A stretch of 64,000 nucleotides of DNA, from assembly GCF_014192335.1 (NCBI RefSeq), contig NZ_JACHXU010000014.1:1-64000 (forward strand), read 5' to 3'. The stretch comes from Aporhodopirellula rubra (GTDB lineage: Bacteria; Planctomycetota; Planctomycetia; Pirellulales; Pirellulaceae). Positions 9,592 to 18,619 of the stretch are shown here, one piece after another (the first letter of the stretch is position 1; each line of letters starts with the position of its first letter). The notes under the pieces are model-generated. The model did no database searches. It was not told the origin of the DNA and saw nothing but the letters and a program-made list of their open reading frames with translations. The translations under genes and the position numbers were made by a program.

Positions 9592-9718
9592 CAGTCAGCC
9601 CTCAAGTGAGACGTCCGCAAGTGACGATGAAATCGATTGTACGAGAAAAATCTATTTTTCGTATTGACTCGGTATCAACGGAGATGCCGAGCAGGTTTCA
9701 ATCGGCAGTAGGATTCGC
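9592..9718. other. Leader region of the secretin gene
   Basis: A short A/T-richer stretch upstream of the secretin gene. TTGTAC at 9638 and ATTTTTCGTATTGACTC at about 9651-9667 could contribute promoter elements, but no good -35/-10 pair with normal spacing is evident. Confidence 0.25.
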
Positions 9719-12700
9719 ATGGTGTTTCACGCAAGTACTCGTTCGACCACCGAACAGAAATGGGCCATTGTCGGAGCGCTACTATTCGCACTCGCGTGCT
9801 GGAATGCTTCGCTCGCCACTGCCGATCGTCCCAACGCTCCTGAGCTACGGCAAGTTCCGGTTCCCATGGAACTCGTCGAGCCGATTGCGACGCGGCTCAA
9901 TCTCCACTATCACGGCGAAGCCGGTGTGACGATCACCGCCGACGACCGCGATGGCGGAGCGATCCTCGTCATGGCTCCACCGTCGATCCAAGACAAGATC
10001 GCCAGCGACGCCTTTGCTCTCGCGAAACGGCTCGCACCAACGATGGCGAAGGCCGGTGAGCCGACCTCCATGAGCGTGCATCTGATTCACATCAGTTGGC
10101 GAGAGGCCGAAGACACGCTGAAGGCGATCGCGGGCGGACATGTTCCCGTCACGACCAGCCGGAATGGTGAGCGAGCTTCGTTCCAAATCAACCTTGGTGA
10201 AACCGGCTCGGCAACGCACGTCGAAGTGGACCGTCGCAGCAATCAAGTGACGCTCACGGCATTGCCACAATCGCATGCGACGTGGCAACGTGTTCTCAGT
10301 GCGATCGACGCACCGGTTCGTTACAACAACGAACAGACCGAAGTGTTGCGTTTGGTTAACGCCGAAGTCGCACCCGTGCAACGTGCGATTCGCTTGCTCC
10401 GTAACCTCGAATCACCAGCGGCACCCAAACCGGCACGTCGCATCGCACGACCTGCTTCGGCAACCAACCGTGCCGGAAAGCAGTCGGCTCAATTCCGCAC
10501 CGCCGCGTTCGCACAAGACAGCGACGCAGATCAAGATGAGACAACTCAGTCAGCCGATGTTGAGGCATCTGACGATTCCGAGGCAACCGAAGGTGGTGTG
10601 ATCGGCGACACTGAAATCCAGATCGTTCCCGACTCCGGTTTGATCATCATCAAAGGTGCCAAACGTGATGTCGAGCGGATCAAAGAAGTCATCGCTGAAA
10701 TCGAAGCCCAAGCCAAAATAACGCAACCGGAAGTCGAGGTTCGCCAACTGCAACACGCTGATTCCAACGCCGTTGCGACTTTGCTCGCTCAGTTGTACGA
10801 AGACGTTTTGTCGGCTCGCCAAGGTGACGTCAGCATCACGTCGCTCGATGCTCCCAACGCATTGTTGCTGATCGGTCGCGCCGAAGCGATTAAAGCCGTG
10901 CTCGATCTCGTTGACAAAATTGATCAACCGATCCCAGAGTCCGATCGCTTGCGGGTGTTCCGCCTCAAACATGCTTCGGCTAATGACGCCGAAGCCACAA
11001 TCCGTGAGTTTTTCACGGCGATCCCAGGCGAAGACTCCGATCCGCGACCCGGCATCGGTAACCGAGTTCGCATCACAGCCGATTACCGCACGAACTCATT
11101 GATCATTGCCGCGGCACCACGTGACATGGTCGAGGTCACTCGTCTGGTCGAACAGCTCGATGTTCGTCAAACCGAGTCGTCCAGTCAAATTCGAATCTTC
11201 CCACTGCGTAACGCACGTGCCGAAGACCTCGCACCGGTTCTCGAAGACGCGATCAGCGCCGAACCCGAAAACGTTCCAGGCGACACGACGGTAAAGTCCT
11301 CGTCGCTCTCCATCGTTTCGCTCGGCAATCCCGGCAACCCTGTCCTAGACTCAGGAATCCTTTCCGGAGCCGTCGTGACCGCAGACAACAATGCAAACGC
11401 AATTGTCGTCCGTGCACCGAGCGAAGGCATGCCATTGATCGCCGAGTTGATTCGTCAGCTCGACCAGGCTCCTGGTATCGATTCGTTGGTGAAAGTGTTC
11501 ACGATCGAAAATAGCGATGCGGCACAACTGACGACTGCACTGCAAAACTTATTCGGCGAAGACGCAAGTTCCAGCGGAACGAGTATCGGTGCGGGCAACC
11601 AAGCCGGACTGCCGTCGTTGTCGGCCGCCGACAGTGCTCTCGTGCCACTGCGATTCTCGACCGACGCTCGCACGAACAGCATCATCGCGAGCGGATCGGC
11701 CGAAGACCTCGAAGTCGTCGAAAGCATTTTGCTTCGCCTCGACAGTGCAGGCTTTGCTGAACGCATTACAGAAGTGATTTGGCTGAAGCATCAGATCGCC
11801 ATCAACATCGCAACCGCGATCCAAGAATACGTTAGCTCGCGTCAGCAGTCGCAGAACATCATTCCTCAACTGCAACAGGGCCTTGGTCCTTACGACCTTC
11901 CCGATCGCGATTTGATTGTTGTTGCCGAAGGGCAAACGAACAGCCTGCTGCTGAGTGTATCGCCTCGCATGTACGAAGAGGTGCGTCAATTGATCGACCG
12001 TCTCGATCGTCGCCCGCCAATGGTGTTGATCAAGACTCTGATTGCAGAGGTTGTTCTCAGCGACGGATTCGAACTCGGTGGTGAATTCGGTTTGCAAGAT
12101 TCGATCTTGTTCGATCGAGGTATCGCTGCCGACCCACAGGTGTCTTCTGTTCCCGGATTTAACTTTAACGATGCCGGAACGCCAAACCTAAATACGGCCG
12201 GCCGCGAAGATCTTGGCTCACGCGGTGTGACGACGTTCGGAGTGGCTCAGAGTGTGCTCGATTCGACGAACAACGGTGGTTTCGTATTCTCCGCCGCCAG
12301 CGAATCGATCAGCTTGTTCCTGCGAACACTGCAAACAGCAGACCGGCTACAGATCCTCAGTCGTCCTGAAGTCATGACGGCCGACAACACCGAAGGTTTC
12401 GTGCAGGTTGGTCAGAACTTCCCACGTCCGACCGAAATCTCGACGACTGCTCAAGGTCAGACGTTGATCGGGATTGAAGACGTTGACATCGGGATCATCC
12501 TTCGTGTCACCCCGCGTGTTGGGGCTGACGGGCTGATTTTGATGGACATCGATGCGACACGTTCGGCGATCAACAACACCGTTGGTCAGAACATCGGTTT
12601 TGACAATAACAACAACCCGATCTTCGTGCCGGCGATCGACACGACAACGGCTCAAGCGACGGTGACGGCGTTCGACGGACAAACGGTTGTGTTCGGTGGT

Positions 12701-13492
12701 TTGATCACTAAGCGGCGTGAGAACTTCACCCGCCGGGTACCTTACCTCGCCGACGTGCCATTGTTGGGAACGTTCTTCAAGTATGACCGCGAACAGGAAC
12801 GTCGCACCGAGTTGTTGGTTGTGATGACGCCTGTTTTGGTCACTGGCAACGAAGATTTGGAATACGTCAAACAGATCGAATCGAGCCGCATGAGTTGGTG
12901 CTTGGCTGACGTGGTCGAAGCACACGGCGACGTGGGACTGTCGGGCGGATACGGATTGTGGGGACCCGCAATTGGCCCAACGATTTATCCTGACGTGCAT
13001 CCGACCGTTGACGTCTTCCCTGCCCAGGACATGCCGAAACACTCGGCCGTCCGCAACGGCATCCCGATGTACCAAGAGAGCAGCTACGGCGGTAACGTCA
13101 TTGGCACGGGAGCGACGGGGATCGACCTCGCACCAGGCGAGTCGATCATCTCCGACGACGGCATGTTGGGATCGGAACCGTACGCACCACTGCCAGGAAA
13201 CCAAGATCCAGGTGCATGGGCCCCGCAATCAAACGTTGCACCTGCGTCGGAGTTGCCGGTTCCATCATCGGGAATCAACGCACCGGGTGCTGAGGTGTTG
13301 CCCGCACCCGTGCAACAGGCGTTGCCGCCGATCCCAGCCTCGGGTGCTTCGGCAACCGTGCCGGCGAAGCAAGGCATCATGAAAACCATTTCGACAGGCC
13401 CTCAGGATTCGACCGAGGCTCCGAAAGAACGACCCGGACGATGGTCGAGCTTCAACGGAAAATTGGGTTCGTTCATCTCACCGAGTAAGTGA
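9719..13492 (+). CDS. Secretin / type II-III secretion outer-membrane channel protein (GspD-like)
   Basis: A 1257-residue outer-membrane pore subunit. An N-terminal hydrophobic segment (about 15-35) serves as signal sequence. At least four or five repeated N-type domains follow, each with the secretin short-domain pattern (for example TNSLIIAA, ANAIVVRAP and TNSIIAS, near the ends of betaalphabeta units). The conserved secretin domain lies at about 760-1040: VGQNFPRPTE, GIILRVTPRV and RRVPYLADVPLLGTFFK, ending in RRTELLVVMTPVLV. A Pro/Gly-rich tail of about 210 residues follows and is not part of the standard domain. The family is usually 600-750 residues, so this is long because of extra N domains and the tail. 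No other secretion genes are nearby. It is coupled to the lipoprotein gene directly downstream, which may encode its pilotin-like partner (inference). Confidence 0.9.
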   Translation: MVFHASTRSTTEQKWAIVGALLFALACWNASLATADRPNAPELRQVPVPMELVEPIATRLNLHYHGEAGVTITADDRDGGAILVMAPPSIQDKIASDAFALAKRLAPTMAKAGEPTSMSVHLIHISWREAEDTLKAIAGGHVPVTTSRNGERASFQINLGETGSATHVEVDRRSNQVTLTALPQSHATWQRVLSAIDAPVRYNNEQTEVLRLVNAEVAPVQRAIRLLRNLESPAAPKPARRIARPASATNRAGKQSAQFRTAAFAQDSDADQDETTQSADVEASDDSEATEGGVIGDTEIQIVPDSGLIIIKGAKRDVERIKEVIAEIEAQAKITQPEVEVRQLQHADSNAVATLLAQLYEDVLSARQGDVSITSLDAPNALLLIGRAEAIKAVLDLVDKIDQPIPESDRLRVFRLKHASANDAEATIREFFTAIPGEDSDPRPGIGNRVRITADYRTNSLIIAAAPRDMVEVTRLVEQLDVRQTESSSQIRIFPLRNARAEDLAPVLEDAISAEPENVPGDTTVKSSSLSIVSLGNPGNPVLDSGILSGAVVTADNNANAIVVRAPSEGMPLIAELIRQLDQAPGIDSLVKVFTIENSDAAQLTTALQNLFGEDASSSGTSIGAGNQAGLPSLSAADSALVPLRFSTDARTNSIIASGSAEDLEVVESILLRLDSAGFAERITEVIWLKHQIAINIATAIQEYVSSRQQSQNIIPQLQQGLGPYDLPDRDLIVVAEGQTNSLLLSVSPRMYEEVRQLIDRLDRRPPMVLIKTLIAEVVLSDGFELGGEFGLQDSILFDRGIAADPQVSSVPGFNFNDAGTPNLNTAGREDLGSRGVTTFGVAQSVLDSTNNGGFVFSAASESISLFLRTLQTADRLQILSRPEVMTADNTEGFVQVGQNFPRPTEISTTAQGQTLIGIEDVDIGIILRVTPRVGADGLILMDIDATRSAINNTVGQNIGFDNNNNPIFVPAIDTTTAQATVTAFDGQTVVFGGLITKRRENFTRRVPYLADVPLLGTFFKYDREQERRTELLVVMTPVLVTGNEDLEYVKQIESSRMSWCLADVVEAHGDVGLSGGYGLWGPAIGPTIYPDVHPTVDVFPAQDMPKHSAVRNGIPMYQESSYGGNVIGTGATGIDLAPGESIISDDGMLGSEPYAPLPGNQDPGAWAPQSNVAPASELPVPSSGINAPGAEVLPAPVQQALPPIPASGASATVPAKQGIMKTISTGPQDSTEAPKERPGRWSSFNGKLGSFISPSK

Positions 13493-13497
13493 TCACC

Positions 13498-14364
13498 ATG
13501 AAAAATCGTACGCTATCTATCGTTCTGCTGGCCAGCACCGTCGGTGCGATGACGAGTGGTTGCTCGACCTTTCAAAAGAAGGACGACTCGCTGCTCTCAT
13601 CGACTCCGAAGAAGAGTCTGAGTGAGCGGATGCCGTGGTCGAAACCGAAAGACGAGATGCCCGAGCCGTATCCTAATCCCGTGAAGCTCGCTTCCACGTG
13701 GACGCCGGACACGCTGACTCAAACCGGCCGTGTTCCGACTCGCGGTTTCGGTGCTCGGGTGTTCTTCTACGACGAAAAATCACGAGCTGTTCCCGTTGAC
13801 GGAACGCTAATCGTGGTCGGGTTCGACGAGAAGGAAACGCGTGAAGACGGAACGCCGTTGGTGAAGCGATACGAATTCACGCCGGAACAGTTCACCCGCC
13901 ATTTCAGCCAATCGGATCTCGGCGCTTCTTATAGCGTTTGGATCCCGTGGGATGCCGTTGGTGGAAAGCAGACTCGCGTCTCACTCGTTGCCTCCTTCAA
14001 AACGAAGGAAGGCAAAGTGGTCCAGGGATCACCGACGAAAGTCATGTTGCCCGGCAAGAAGGACAGCGCCGAGACGACACTTGCTCAGCGGTACGCACCT
14101 GAATATCGGGAATGGAAAGTCGCCGCGGCGGGCAATTCGAAGCCAACGAGCGGATTGACGACCACGACGATTCATCGCAGTGCTCCGGCGGCTCGTGTCA
14201 TGCCGGAAGTCCCCGAGATGCCCGGCATGTCGCAAGAGTGGAACGTTGCCTCGTCGAATGCGGGTTCCGCGTTTGATGTGACGATGAAACCCACGCAATC
14301 GCTACCGAGCGGATTCAGTACTGGTACGCCCGCCATGCCGGCGAGCACCCAGCTGAAACGCTAA
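13498..14364 (+). CDS. Lipoprotein coupled to the secretin
   Basis: A 288-residue protein with signal sequence MKNRTLSIVLLAS and lipobox MTSGC (Cys22). The middle (GFGARVFFYDEKSRAVPVDG, TLIVVGFDE) looks like a beta-sandwich. The C-terminal 90 residues are low-complexity (Pro, Ser, Met). The start codon lies five bases after the secretin stop; a GTG at 13489 would overlap it but places extra residues before the signal peptide, so ATG 13498 is preferred. The tight spacing suggests translational coupling, and a role alongside the secretin in the envelope is inferred from that. Confidence 0.75.
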   Translation: MKNRTLSIVLLASTVGAMTSGCSTFQKKDDSLLSSTPKKSLSERMPWSKPKDEMPEPYPNPVKLASTWTPDTLTQTGRVPTRGFGARVFFYDEKSRAVPVDGTLIVVGFDEKETREDGTPLVKRYEFTPEQFTRHFSQSDLGASYSVWIPWDAVGGKQTRVSLVASFKTKEGKVVQGSPTKVMLPGKKDSAETTLAQRYAPEYREWKVAAAGNSKPTSGLTTTTIHRSAPAARVMPEVPEMPGMSQEWNVASSNAGSAFDVTMKPTQSLPSGFSTGTPAMPASTQLKR

Positions 14365-14391
14365 ACAGCACCGCAACCAGGCTGGCAACCA

Positions 14392-14476
14392 AACACGTAC
14401 CACAGGCTGCCAGCCTGTCGGAAAAACTACCGGCTGCCGCCTGCTTGAACACGTACCACAGGCTGCTAGCCTGTCC
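14392..14476. repeat. Two direct copies of a palindromic REP-like element
   Basis: A 29-base unit (AACACGTACCACAGGCTG...) occurs at 14392-14420 and 14448-14476 with two differences. Inside each unit ACAGGCT and AGCCTGT form a hairpin. A degenerate half (CAGGCTGG) precedes the first copy at 14378. The units sit between a stop codon and the convergent MFS gene, a typical REP location. Confidence 0.6.
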
Positions 14477-14519
14477 GGTGCCTATCTACCGACGCCACGT
14501 TGAACGCCATCAGTCCCTA

Positions 14520-15899
14520 TCACGGCGACTCAAACTCTTCCGGCGGTTCAGGCAACAGGAACGACAGTCCGCTGCCGACGAGATACACGAACAAGGCGAC
14601 GATGCCTGCCGCGACTGCCGTGCTTCCCGAGGGCAACAGCGTCGTCAGGTAGGCGGTTACAGCGGCGAATGAGGTACCGATCATCCGGCCTCCGATGTTA
14701 GCGGCAAAACTCTCGCCGGTTCCTCGCAGATGCAGCGGGAACACACGTGGCAAATAGTTTCCCCAAAAGCTGAACTGCGCCACCGTCAGCATTCCGGCTA
14801 CGAAAATGCCCCACTTGAGTAGTTCGAGGTTGTCGCGTGCGGGATAAAAATACAGTAGCGGCACGACGATCAATCCCGGCCACTGGAACACTCGCAACAG
14901 CCAACGGCGACTGACGATTACCATCGCGAGGGACGCGAGCACAAAACGTCCGAGTAATCCTCCGAACTCTTGATAGCCGTTCACTGTGGCGGCGATCTTT
15001 TGCTCCGTCTGTTTCCGTTGCGGCACGGTCATCTCGGCGGTCGCCGTTTTGACTTCCGGCAGATTTGGGACGATCGAGGGCGTTTGCTGCAACGCTCCGA
15101 AAGCGGCCCCGTAACTGCATGCGAACATCAGCGTCGTCACGATCGTTGTGCGACGTAGCTTCGGTGCGAACAATTCGCCGATGCTCGGACGCCCCAACGT
15201 GCCTTCGGCTTTCTTATGTGCCCACTGAGGCGACTCCGGTAAGAACGGGCGAATGAGGATCAGCGGAATTGCGGGGATCACCCCGGAGATTACCGTGTAT
15301 CGCCAGGCTTCGTGTCCGCCCACGATTTCGGGCAGCGACGTGGCGTAGTGGATCGAAAGGTAGTTCGCCGCCGTAACCAACAAGCCGCCGATCGACGAGA
15401 ACGCTTGCGTGTAGCCCAAGACGGCTTCACGCTGTTTGGGATCAGGGAACAACTCCGCCAACCAAGCGACCGCGGCAACGAACTCGACACAAACGCCGAT
15501 GAATGTCGTGCACCGAAAGAACAAAAGCCATTCGACCGAGGTGACGAATCCACTCGCCATCGCCGAAAACGCGTAGAGCAAGATACTGATGACGAGCACG
15601 CGCCGACGGCCCCAAAGGTCAGTCAGATAGCCACCGAGCAGACCGAACACGCCGCCGACCATGGCGGGAACAAAGAATAGAATTCCACGCCAGTACTCGA
15701 ATTCGGGAGTGCCCGGCATCGCACCGACCAACTCAGCCAAGGCAGGCCGAAGGATCAACGGCAGCATCAACAGTTCGTAGATGTCGAAGGCAAAACCGAT
15801 CGCAGCAATGACGCATACGATCGCTTTGACAGTGCGAGAAGGAGTCGGATAGACGGAGGGGGACACAGGCGAGGTCTTCGAGGATAGATGCCGAGGCAC
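14520..15899 (-). CDS. MFS transporter (sugar porter / MHS-like)
   Basis: A 459-residue inner-membrane permease with about twelve hydrophobic segments. Family signs are the loop GGYLTDLWGRRRVL after TM2 (the MFS G-x-x-x-D-x-x-GRR motif) and a central hydrophilic loop, here expanded around 245-310 (ELFAPKLRR, ATAEMTVPQRKQTEQK). The LPESPQWAHKK segment before the central loop is characteristic of the sugar porter/MHS group. The C-terminal half contains GNYLPRVFPLHLRGTGES, a repeat of the RxxxGE pattern. The substrate cannot be read; metabolite:H+ symport is the default. It is transcribed alone; upstream (15900-16080) is a short gap after the PQQ protein gene. Confidence 0.85.
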   Translation of the reverse strand: MPRHLSSKTSPVSPSVYPTPSRTVKAIVCVIAAIGFAFDIYELLMLPLILRPALAELVGAMPGTPEFEYWRGILFFVPAMVGGVFGLLGGYLTDLWGRRRVLVISILLYAFSAMASGFVTSVEWLLFFRCTTFIGVCVEFVAAVAWLAELFPDPKQREAVLGYTQAFSSIGGLLVTAANYLSIHYATSLPEIVGGHEAWRYTVISGVIPAIPLILIRPFLPESPQWAHKKAEGTLGRPSIGELFAPKLRRTTIVTTLMFACSYGAAFGALQQTPSIVPNLPEVKTATAEMTVPQRKQTEQKIAATVNGYQEFGGLLGRFVLASLAMVIVSRRWLLRVFQWPGLIVVPLLYFYPARDNLELLKWGIFVAGMLTVAQFSFWGNYLPRVFPLHLRGTGESFAANIGGRMIGTSFAAVTAYLTTLLPSGSTAVAAGIVALFVYLVGSGLSFLLPEPPEEFESP

Positions 15900-16080
15900 A
15901 AAAACAGAGTTGCGGTAAGATAGCGTGAGCGAGCAGTTCGGCTCACGTGAGTGACACTGCAGTCACCGGAATGCGATTCCAGATTGCCCGGTCGATGCCG
16001 ACACGGGCGATCGTAAGAGGGCGACTCAGAAGATTTGCAAACGTGAGCGGCAGCGTCCCACGGTGCTGCGGAGTTGTGGC

Positions 16081-18321
16081 TCACTCATTTGCAACAACAT
16101 TGACGTTGTCGATGAAAATTTCCGCGTTGGTTGCGTTGCCGAACAAACCCGGACTGCCTTCCCGGTTCGGTGCCTCATCGATCGCCGTCAACGTCCAATC
16201 GCTGGGCTCCGTTTCGCCGCGTTTCCATACTTTGCCACGCAACACCGCGACTTCGTCTTCGACGGACGCTTGCAGTTTCAACGTGTACCACTGGTCCGCT
16301 CGCCACTCAAAGGGAACGCTCTTGGCCATCCGCAACTGTGCCGCCCAGGTGCGAATCTGCAATTGCTGCGACTCGCCCATCAGGTCGAGCGTGTAACGCT
16401 GGGCGATGACGCCCATGTCTGGCAACTTCGTCGTCCCGCGTGCTGCTTTGACGTCCGCCGTGATCGTGTAGTCATGCAGCGCCGTGGGGCCAAACCATGT
16501 TTGGCTCCGCGTTCCTTTCGGAATCGTTGTGATCTTGACGATTGCTGGATCCCCATCGATATCACGTGCTTCATGACGGTACCGAGCGCCGATCCAAGTC
16601 ACGGGGACTTCACGATCAGAAAAATCGAACTTCCACGGAAGCGATCCGACCACCCGCAGTCTCGATTGGGCGCTAACGTCATCAATCGATGCAGTCACCG
16701 TCAAGGCACGATGTGTGTTCCCATTGCCGGCCCGAACGACCCCGGCCCCGTCGATCGTGGCATCGCCGGAAACGTGAAAGCGGATGTCGCCGAGATCCGG
16801 CGTCGGCACGTGATCACCGTTGGCGTTGAACGCGAACACTCGCATCGACAACGATTCGCCCGGCTGGACAATCGCTTCGGCGGGAACGAGTTGCAATTGA
16901 GCGATTGAGTCGTCCTTTGGCGAGACTTCGGATTCTTCGGCAAGCGAAGTGTCGTTCTGCGCCAGCGAACCGGTCTGTGCCGGATCGCCGATACAGTACA
17001 ACCCGCCGGTGGTCGGCAAATAGAGGCGGCCGTGCGAAACAATCGGGGATCCACCAACGTCGTGGCCCTTTGGTAGTCTCACTTTGAAGAGTGTCTCGAC
17101 TCCGTTTTCGGTCGGACGCATGACATGGAAGATGCCGGTGGACGTCGCCGCGTAGATCTTCCCGTCCGCATAGAGAAGGCTGCCTCGCATCGCCGTACCC
17201 AGCTTGATCGGTTTGCCAATCGGTTGTCCGGTGGTTGTGTGCAGAACATGCATCCGCGATGAATCTTCGACGACGTACAGACGGTCGCCGACGAGCAACG
17301 GCGAACTCTTGCCAACGGTGAGTTCTTCGGTGCGCCACTTTTCAGCCGAGGCCGAATCGAGCGACGCGTATCGCGATTCGATGCAGACCACTGCGCCCAT
17401 AGCGGTGCCCTCCGGGTTTTCTTCACCGTGGGTGGCAAACACCATGCCATCGGAGTCGACGGCAGCGGTGGTATTGATGCCACGTCGGGAGATCGTTTCG
17501 CTCCACAGGATCTTGCCCGTTCGTGGTTGGATCCCATAAACGTTCCCATCGCCCGCGCCGGCAACCATCACGAATTGACCGTCGATCGATCGGATCACGG
17601 GAGTGCTGTAGGTCGTGTCTTCGGGCAACGGCCGAGTGCTGGTCGTCCACGCGAGAAGTCCGGTGATCTTATCGAACGCGAAAAAACGATGCGCTGGACG
17701 AGCGGCGGAGTCCCAACCGGTGGTCACGCCGCTGATGATGACCAAATCTTCGAAAACGACAGGCGTGTTCGTTCGACCGCCATACGTGCTCAGCATTCCG
17801 AACTCTTCACTGAGTGAATGCGACCAAAGCGTTTTGCCGGTCTCGGCGTCCATGCATTGAAACAGACAGCACGCACCGAGTGCGTAGACGCGTGATGACT
17901 CTGGATCGCCGCAAACGTTCGACCAACCGACACGTTCGGCGGGAAGGTCGGAGAGGAAAACGTTGTAAACGTTCTCCCATAGAAGTTCGCCTGACTGCGC
18001 ATCAAGGCAGATGACTTTTTCCGCGTCGCGGATGGAACCCGGTTGGTCACGAACAATGGTGAACAGCCGACCGTTCATCACGACAGGTGTCGAAATGCCC
18101 GCTGCCTCTTCGGATTTAAAGAGGACGTTACTGTCGTCGCCGCCTTTGGGATCAAAACGATCGACCAGCCCTGTTTCGGCGGAAACATGGTCTTGGTGCA
18201 AACCGTTCCAAGCCGGCCAGTCCATGGGGTCATGCGTTTGGGCAGTGACCAAGTTGGGGAGAAGAGACACGAAACAAACCAAACTCAAACCAAAGCGAGC
18301 AGGTCGCATGTTTTGGGGCAC
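16081..18321 (-). CDS. Secreted PQQ-type beta-propeller protein with C-terminal jelly-roll domain
   Basis: A 746-residue exported protein (signal LSLVCFVSLLPNLVTAQ). Residues of about 30-440 are a beta-propeller with repeated blades of the PQQ/BamB type: VICLDAQSGELLWE, MDAETGKTLWSH, FDKITGLLAWTT, IQPRTGKILWSE. A linker and a short Ig-like stretch follow (LSMRVFAFNANGD, FHVSGDATIDGAG). The last 200 residues form a LamG/DUF1080-like sandwich starting WKFDFSDREVPVTW and ending in an FIDNVNV strand. This architecture is frequent in Planctomycetes and often predicted to act on or scaffold polysaccharides. PQQ binding itself is not shown; no tryptophan-docking enzyme motif is evident. An internal ATG four codons in (18309) is an equally good start. 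Confidence 0.82.
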   Translation of the reverse strand: MPQNMRPARFGLSLVCFVSLLPNLVTAQTHDPMDWPAWNGLHQDHVSAETGLVDRFDPKGGDDSNVLFKSEEAAGISTPVVMNGRLFTIVRDQPGSIRDAEKVICLDAQSGELLWENVYNVFLSDLPAERVGWSNVCGDPESSRVYALGACCLFQCMDAETGKTLWSHSLSEEFGMLSTYGGRTNTPVVFEDLVIISGVTTGWDSAARPAHRFFAFDKITGLLAWTTSTRPLPEDTTYSTPVIRSIDGQFVMVAGAGDGNVYGIQPRTGKILWSETISRRGINTTAAVDSDGMVFATHGEENPEGTAMGAVVCIESRYASLDSASAEKWRTEELTVGKSSPLLVGDRLYVVEDSSRMHVLHTTTGQPIGKPIKLGTAMRGSLLYADGKIYAATSTGIFHVMRPTENGVETLFKVRLPKGHDVGGSPIVSHGRLYLPTTGGLYCIGDPAQTGSLAQNDTSLAEESEVSPKDDSIAQLQLVPAEAIVQPGESLSMRVFAFNANGDHVPTPDLGDIRFHVSGDATIDGAGVVRAGNGNTHRALTVTASIDDVSAQSRLRVVGSLPWKFDFSDREVPVTWIGARYRHEARDIDGDPAIVKITTIPKGTRSQTWFGPTALHDYTITADVKAARGTTKLPDMGVIAQRYTLDLMGESQQLQIRTWAAQLRMAKSVPFEWRADQWYTLKLQASVEDEVAVLRGKVWKRGETEPSDWTLTAIDEAPNREGSPGLFGNATNAEIFIDNVNVVANE

Positions 18322-18619
18322 TCACGAGCAGATTTCACGCGTTCGCGCGGACGGGGATTCTCGAACGCAATATTCTGCTAATTCCGAACTCTGTCGAGAA
18401 GGGGAAAAATCCCCAAAATCTTCACCGTGTTTCGATGCACGCGAGCGTCTATCGCCAACACGCATCGGAAGTCGGCACCGATTCCCGTCTTGGGAACCGC
18501 CCTTGAGACAGTTGAGGAATGGAGCTCGACACGGTTCCTTGCCACGCTCGCTAGGGCTGACGCTTAACCGTTGGCGAGAGTTCGGCTGGGGGAATTTTCG
18601 TTGGGGGAGTGAGCGGAAC

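Noticed and set aside
16063-16908. 281-codon plus-strand frame at the end of the PQQ-propeller gene
   Set aside because: Antisense to the jelly-roll domain; composition is that of a mirror frame.
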